Part shown: positions 60,699-64,000 of the stretch, piece after piece
Layout of the letters: each line of letters opens with the position of its first letter
Position numbering within the stretch: position 1 is the first letter of the stretch
Translations under genes and position numbers: made by a program
Notes under the pieces: model-generated
What the model was told of the DNA's origin: nothing
Databases searched by the model: none
What the model saw: only the letters and a program-made list of their open reading frames with translations
Assembly (NCBI RefSeq): GCF_041893525.1
Contig: NZ_CP169068.1
Reading direction: 5' to 3' (one strand)
Length of the DNA stretch: 64,000 nucleotides
DNA from: Phaeobacter bryozoorum
GTDB lineage: Bacteria; Pseudomonadota; Alphaproteobacteria; Rhodobacterales; Rhodobacteraceae

Positions 60699-61274
60699 AT
60701 GACCCGCGACGCTGATGCCCCAACCGCATTGGACCTGCCGATGGTGGACCCGCTGCCGCCGGAGACGCAGAAATATTTCGACATCTGCCAGGACAAACTC
60801 GGCATGGTGCCCAACGTGTTGCGGGCCAATGCCTTCGATATCGACAAGCTCAACGCCTTTACCGCGATGTATAACGACCTGATGCTGGCGGACAGCGGCC
60901 TGTCAAAGCTGGAGCGCGAGATGATCGCGGTGGTGGTCTCCGCCATCAACAGCTGTTTCTACTGCCTCGCAGCCCATGGCGCTGCGGTGCGTCAGCTGTC
61001 GGGCGATCCCAAGCTGGGCGAAATGCTGGTGATGAACTACCGGGTTGCTCCGTTGGAGCCGCGCCAGCGCGCCATGCTGGATTTCGCGGCCAAGGCGACC
61101 AAGGCCAGCGCCGAAATCGAAGAGGCCGACCGCCAGACCCTGCGCGACCATGGCTTCAGCGACCGCGATATCTGGGATATCGCCAATGTCACCGGCTTCT
61201 TTAACATGTCCAATCGGGTTGCCAGTGCCACCGGCATGGTCCCCAACGACGCCTATCACGCGCAGCACCGGTGA
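60699..61274 (+). CDS. AhpD-like carboxymuconolactone-decarboxylase-family protein
   Basis: A 191-residue protein of the peroxidase-related AhpD-like group. The redox CxxC with its histidine is visible as SCFYCLAAHG (about 85-94), and MLDFAAKATKASAEI and DIWDIANVTGFFNMSNRVA are typical. It likely reduces peroxides with unknown partners. Starts 3 bases after the GNAT gene; its stop overlaps the OmpA-like gene. Confidence 0.9.
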   Translation: MTRDADAPTALDLPMVDPLPPETQKYFDICQDKLGMVPNVLRANAFDIDKLNAFTAMYNDLMLADSGLSKLEREMIAVVVSAINSCFYCLAAHGAAVRQLSGDPKLGEMLVMNYRVAPLEPRQRAMLDFAAKATKASAEIEEADRQTLRDHGFSDRDIWDIANVTGFFNMSNRVASATGMVPNDAYHAQHR

Positions 61275-62254
61275 TCCGTCGCGCTGTCCTTGCCGCCGCC
61301 CGGCGGCTGACGCCTGCGGTGGCGGGGCTGCTCTGTGCGGCCCTGCCGTCCCTTGTGGCAGCCCAGGGTATCGAGCTGCCGCCCGGCGCGCGCCAGCTGG
61401 CCGAACGGCCAACCGCCCTTGGCAGCTACGCGGTACCGCTAGGTGCGGCCAGCGACGACGGCGTGCCCGAACGCCAGGTTGAAGGTCAAATTCTGCGCCG
61501 CAGCTGGCGAATTTCCGGCAATTCCACGGTTTTGCAGGTGCTGGCGCCATTGCGCGCGCAGCTGGTCGATGCCGGTTATGACGTGCTGTTTCAATGTCCG
61601 GCGCGCAGCTGCGGCGGCTTTGATTTCCGCTTTGATATCGAGGTGATCCCGGCGCCGGATATGACGGTGGATGTCAGCAACTTCAGCTTCCTCTCTGCCG
61701 AACATCCCGACGGGCGGATCGTCACCCTGCTGGTTTCCCGCTCCGGCAATGCAACCTTTGTGCAGATGATCGAAGTCCGCCCCGCGGAAACCGCCAGCGC
61801 GGCACCGCGCGACGACACCGCCGCCATCGCCAGCCAGCCAGACGAGGCGCCGATCGTGGCACCGCCGCTGGTGGGCGCGGCAGAGCTGATCGAGCGCCTG
61901 CGCCGCAATGGGCGCGCGGTGCTGGCGGATCTCGAATTTGAAACCGGCGCGGTGGCGCTGGGGGCCAAACCCTATGCCAGTCTGGCGGCGCTGGCAGAGT
62001 TCCTCAGCCAGAACCCCGACTATTCCGTGCTCTTGGTGGGCCATACCGATACCGTCGGCAGTCTTAGCCAGAATATCGCGCTCTCCGAACGGCGCGCCGA
62101 TGCGGTGCGGACCCGTCTGCTGGAGGAGGGCGATCTGGAGCCTGGTCGCGTGTCGGTGGCAGGTGCGGGCTTCATGGCGCCGCTGACCAGCAACCTCAGC
62201 CCCGAGGGGCGCGAGGCCAACCGCCGGGTCGAGGTGGTTCTGATCGCCCGCTGA
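61271..62254 (+). CDS. OmpA-family outer-membrane protein
   Basis: A 327-residue exported protein (signal peptide to about VAAQG, residue 32). The middle part resembles DUF4892-like segments (YDVLFQCPARSCGGFDF). The C-terminal ~110 residues are an OmpA peptidoglycan-binding domain: VLLVGHTDTVGSLSQNIALSERRADAVR with the conserved Asp and Arg. GTG start overlaps the previous TGA. It probably links outer membrane and cell wall. Confidence 0.87.
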   Translation: MIRRAVLAAARRLTPAVAGLLCAALPSLVAAQGIELPPGARQLAERPTALGSYAVPLGAASDDGVPERQVEGQILRRSWRISGNSTVLQVLAPLRAQLVDAGYDVLFQCPARSCGGFDFRFDIEVIPAPDMTVDVSNFSFLSAEHPDGRIVTLLVSRSGNATFVQMIEVRPAETASAAPRDDTAAIASQPDEAPIVAPPLVGAAELIERLRRNGRAVLADLEFETGAVALGAKPYASLAALAEFLSQNPDYSVLLVGHTDTVGSLSQNIALSERRADAVRTRLLEEGDLEPGRVSVAGAGFMAPLTSNLSPEGREANRRVEVVLIAR

Positions 62255-62325
62255 CAGGCCGCTGACAGGACGCCCACAGGAAGCCCGCAGATCTCCCATG
62301 GCCACCGCCCAGAGGCCCGGAACGG

Positions 62326-62349
62326 GAAAACCCGGCACAATGGCCGGGT
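62326..62349 (-). terminator. Terminator of the LysR gene
   Basis: On the minus strand ACCCGGC-CATTGT-GCCGGGT followed by TTTCCCG. Confidence 0.75.
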
Positions 62350-62377
62350 CCTCTCCAGTTCCAACGGGGCGCGCGGC

Positions 62378-63283
62378 TCACCAGGTGATGCCATCCTTAT
62401 CGGCAAAGGCCTCAGCGAGAAAGTCGATGAACGCCCGCACCTTGGGCTGGGTAAAGCGGCCAGGAGGGTAGACCGCATAGATGCCTTGGGTTTCCATCGG
62501 CAGCGAGGGCATGACGTCCTCGACCAGCCCCTCGGCCATGGCATCTGAATAGAGATAGCTTGGCAGATAGGCGATCCCGAGGCCTGAAATGGCCGCATTC
62601 AGCAGCGACTGCCCGTCATTCACCGACAGCCAGCCAGAGGTCCGCACCTGCCGTTTTTCGCCCGACGGCGCGGTGATCTTCCACATGCTGCCGCTGGACT
62701 GGTTCGAATAATGCAGCAGCTTGTGCATGTTGAGATCGTCGATCTTCTGTGGACGACCGAATTTCTCCAGATAGGCGGGGGAGGCGATCATCCGCTTGGT
62801 GGTTTCGGTCAGCTTGCGCGCACGGAGAGAGCTGTCTTCCAGCTCGCCGATCCGCAGCGCCATATCAAACCCTTCGGAGATCAGCTCCACATAGCGGTTG
62901 TTCAGCACCATGTTGACGGTGATATCGGGATAGTCGCGCAGGAAGTCCGACAGCACCGGCGACAGGTGATTGACGCCGAAATCCGTCGCCACTGAAATCC
63001 GCAGCAGCCCCGATGGCGCCGATTGCATGGAGGTGACCAGCGCATCCGCCTCACCGGCATCATTCAGGACACGGCGGGCGCGGTCATAGTAGGCCAGCCC
63101 AATTTCTGTGGGCGAGACCCGCCGCGTGGTCCGGTTCAGCAGCCGCGCGCCCAGACGGGCCTCAAGGCTTGAGACATGTTTGGACACCGCCGATTTGGAG
63201 ATCCCCATCTTCTTTGCCGCATCGGTGAATCCGCCCTGGTCCACCACATTGGCAAAGGCCTCCATTTCGGTCAGTCGGTCCAT
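62378..63283 (-). CDS. LysR-family transcriptional regulator
   Basis: A 301-residue regulator with an N-terminal winged helix-turn-helix (about 1-60, FTDAAKKMGISKSAVSKHVSSLE) and an effector domain typical of the subgroup that includes DsdC/PecT-like and quinone-responsive members. I start at 63283 (MDRLTEMEAF), the usual LysR start. It is divergent from a DUF4399 gene, a plausible target. Confidence 0.92.
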   Translation of the reverse strand: MDRLTEMEAFANVVDQGGFTDAAKKMGISKSAVSKHVSSLEARLGARLLNRTTRRVSPTEIGLAYYDRARRVLNDAGEADALVTSMQSAPSGLLRISVATDFGVNHLSPVLSDFLRDYPDITVNMVLNNRYVELISEGFDMALRIGELEDSSLRARKLTETTKRMIASPAYLEKFGRPQKIDDLNMHKLLHYSNQSSGSMWKITAPSGEKRQVRTSGWLSVNDGQSLLNAAISGLGIAYLPSYLYSDAMAEGLVEDVMPSLPMETQGIYAVYPPGRFTQPKVRAFIDFLAEAFADKDGITW

Positions 63284-63481
63284 AGCACTCGCGTCCTTGT
63301 TTACCCGTGTTGCCTCAAATGTCGCGGGCAAATCGGGCAAGAACGGGGCGAGGATGGGATAATTGCAGGGTTATTCACCCATAGTTTACCAGCTGGAAAC
63401 ACCTGCGGCTCGGCCCGAAGATCGCAATAGCAGTCAAAGCCACTATGTTGAGAAGGGCTTACATCAATGGGAGGACAACTT

Positions 63482-63949
63482 ATGACTGCGATCATCAGAT
63501 TCACGATGAGAACCACGCTGGCGGCCCTCGTCGCCTGTGCCCTGCCGGTTTCCGCGGCCCTGGCCGGCGGCGAAACCCCGGCACCGGAGGGGGCGGAGGT
63601 CTACTTCGTGATGCCCAGGGATGGCGATACCGTCTCATCCCCGGTCACCGTGGTCTTTGGCCTGCGCGGCATGGGGGTGGCCCCGGCGGGCACCGAAAAG
63701 GAAAACACCGGTCACCATCACCTGCTGATCGACCGCCCGCCGCTGGGCGAGGGCGAGGATGGCGCGGATGAGCTGTCCTACGGTCTGCCATCGGATGAAA
63801 ACCACATCCATTTTGGCGGCGGCCAGACCGAAACCACGCTGGATCTGGCACCGGGCGAACATACGCTGCAACTGGTGATGGGCGATTACGGCCATGTGCC
63901 GCATTCCACCCCGGTGGTATCGCAGGTGATCACCATCACGGTCGAATAG
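63482..63949 (+). CDS. DUF4399 family exported protein
   Basis: A 155-residue exported protein; a Sec signal ends near AALAGGE. The family core is VYFVMPRDGDTVSSPVTVVFGLRGMG, then NTGHHHLLID and NHIHFGGGQTETTLDL, rich in histidines that could bind metal. Function unknown. GGGAGG lies about 9 bases before the ATG. The divergent LysR gene may control it. Confidence 0.82.
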   Translation: MTAIIRFTMRTTLAALVACALPVSAALAGGETPAPEGAEVYFVMPRDGDTVSSPVTVVFGLRGMGVAPAGTEKENTGHHHLLIDRPPLGEGEDGADELSYGLPSDENHIHFGGGQTETTLDLAPGEHTLQLVMGDYGHVPHSTPVVSQVITITVE

Positions 63950-64000
63950 GCGAGGTAACGGGCGGCGATACTTCGGCGCAGGGCGAAGCATCGCCGTCGG

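Overview
The window reads as about 64 kb of chromosome from a marine alphaproteobacterium of the Roseobacter group (Rhodobacteraceae, Phaeobacter/Ruegeria-like). Reasons: high-GC codon use; a PmtA-type phosphatidylethanolamine N-methyltransferase next to pssA; several families I know mainly from this family (DUF1523, a DUF6638-like protein, a GT14-like transferase with a Rhodobacteraceae-type C-terminal domain); and a GC-rich hairpin followed by GGAGTATTTTT-like sequence scattered between genes, typical of these genomes. I see no tRNA, rRNA, CRISPR array, insertion sequence or prophage. Most of the window is ordinary core genome, with one accessory-looking segment at 21.5-29.8 kb.

Layout. 0-8 kb: tail of an unknown gene, a DUF2332 protein, leuCD (leucine synthesis, minus strand), an MscS-like channel, rsfS-rlmH (ribosome silencing and 23S rRNA methylation), an exported protein and a DUF599 membrane protein. 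7.5-13.2 kb: glcDEF (glycolate oxidase) behind a palindrome, a secreted trypsin-like protease, and an hsp20 gene with a heat-shock promoter and a probable ROSE RNA thermometer. 13.3-21.3 kb: a secreted phytase-esterase-like protein, succinate-semialdehyde dehydrogenase divergent from an arylformamidase-like hydrolase, creatinase, and pssA-pmtA (phosphatidylcholine synthesis).

21.5-29.8 kb is the most novel part: a same-strand run encoding a coiled-coil protein, a helical protein, a 645-residue AAA ATPase, a DUF6638-like protein, a DUF1523 protein and small membrane proteins. Two copies of a roughly 100-bp repeat and several lower-GC small membrane genes interrupt it. I know no function for this set.

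29.8-45 kb: a GT14-like transferase divergent from a sulfotransferase, a NUDIX hydrolase, ilvD, a truncated benE-like transporter next to an XRE-cupin regulator with twin operator palindromes, a DMT exporter, smpB, a rhodanese/aminotransferase pair, amt-glnK (ammonium uptake and PII control) and a class A PBP. 45-64 kb: mlaA-mlaC (outer-membrane lipid asymmetry), a type I secretion ABC/HlyD pair without a nearby substrate, a four-gene overlapping operon (ridA, GDPD, FemAB-like, pterin dehydratase), a peroxiredoxin divergent from a ferredoxin reductase-rsmD-HAD run, a lipoprotein, map, a second MscS channel, sfsA, a cinA-like/GNAT/AhpD-like/OmpA run, a LysR regulator and a DUF4399 protein.

Starts were chosen by ribosome-binding sites and family length. 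All names come from reading the translations, not from a database search.
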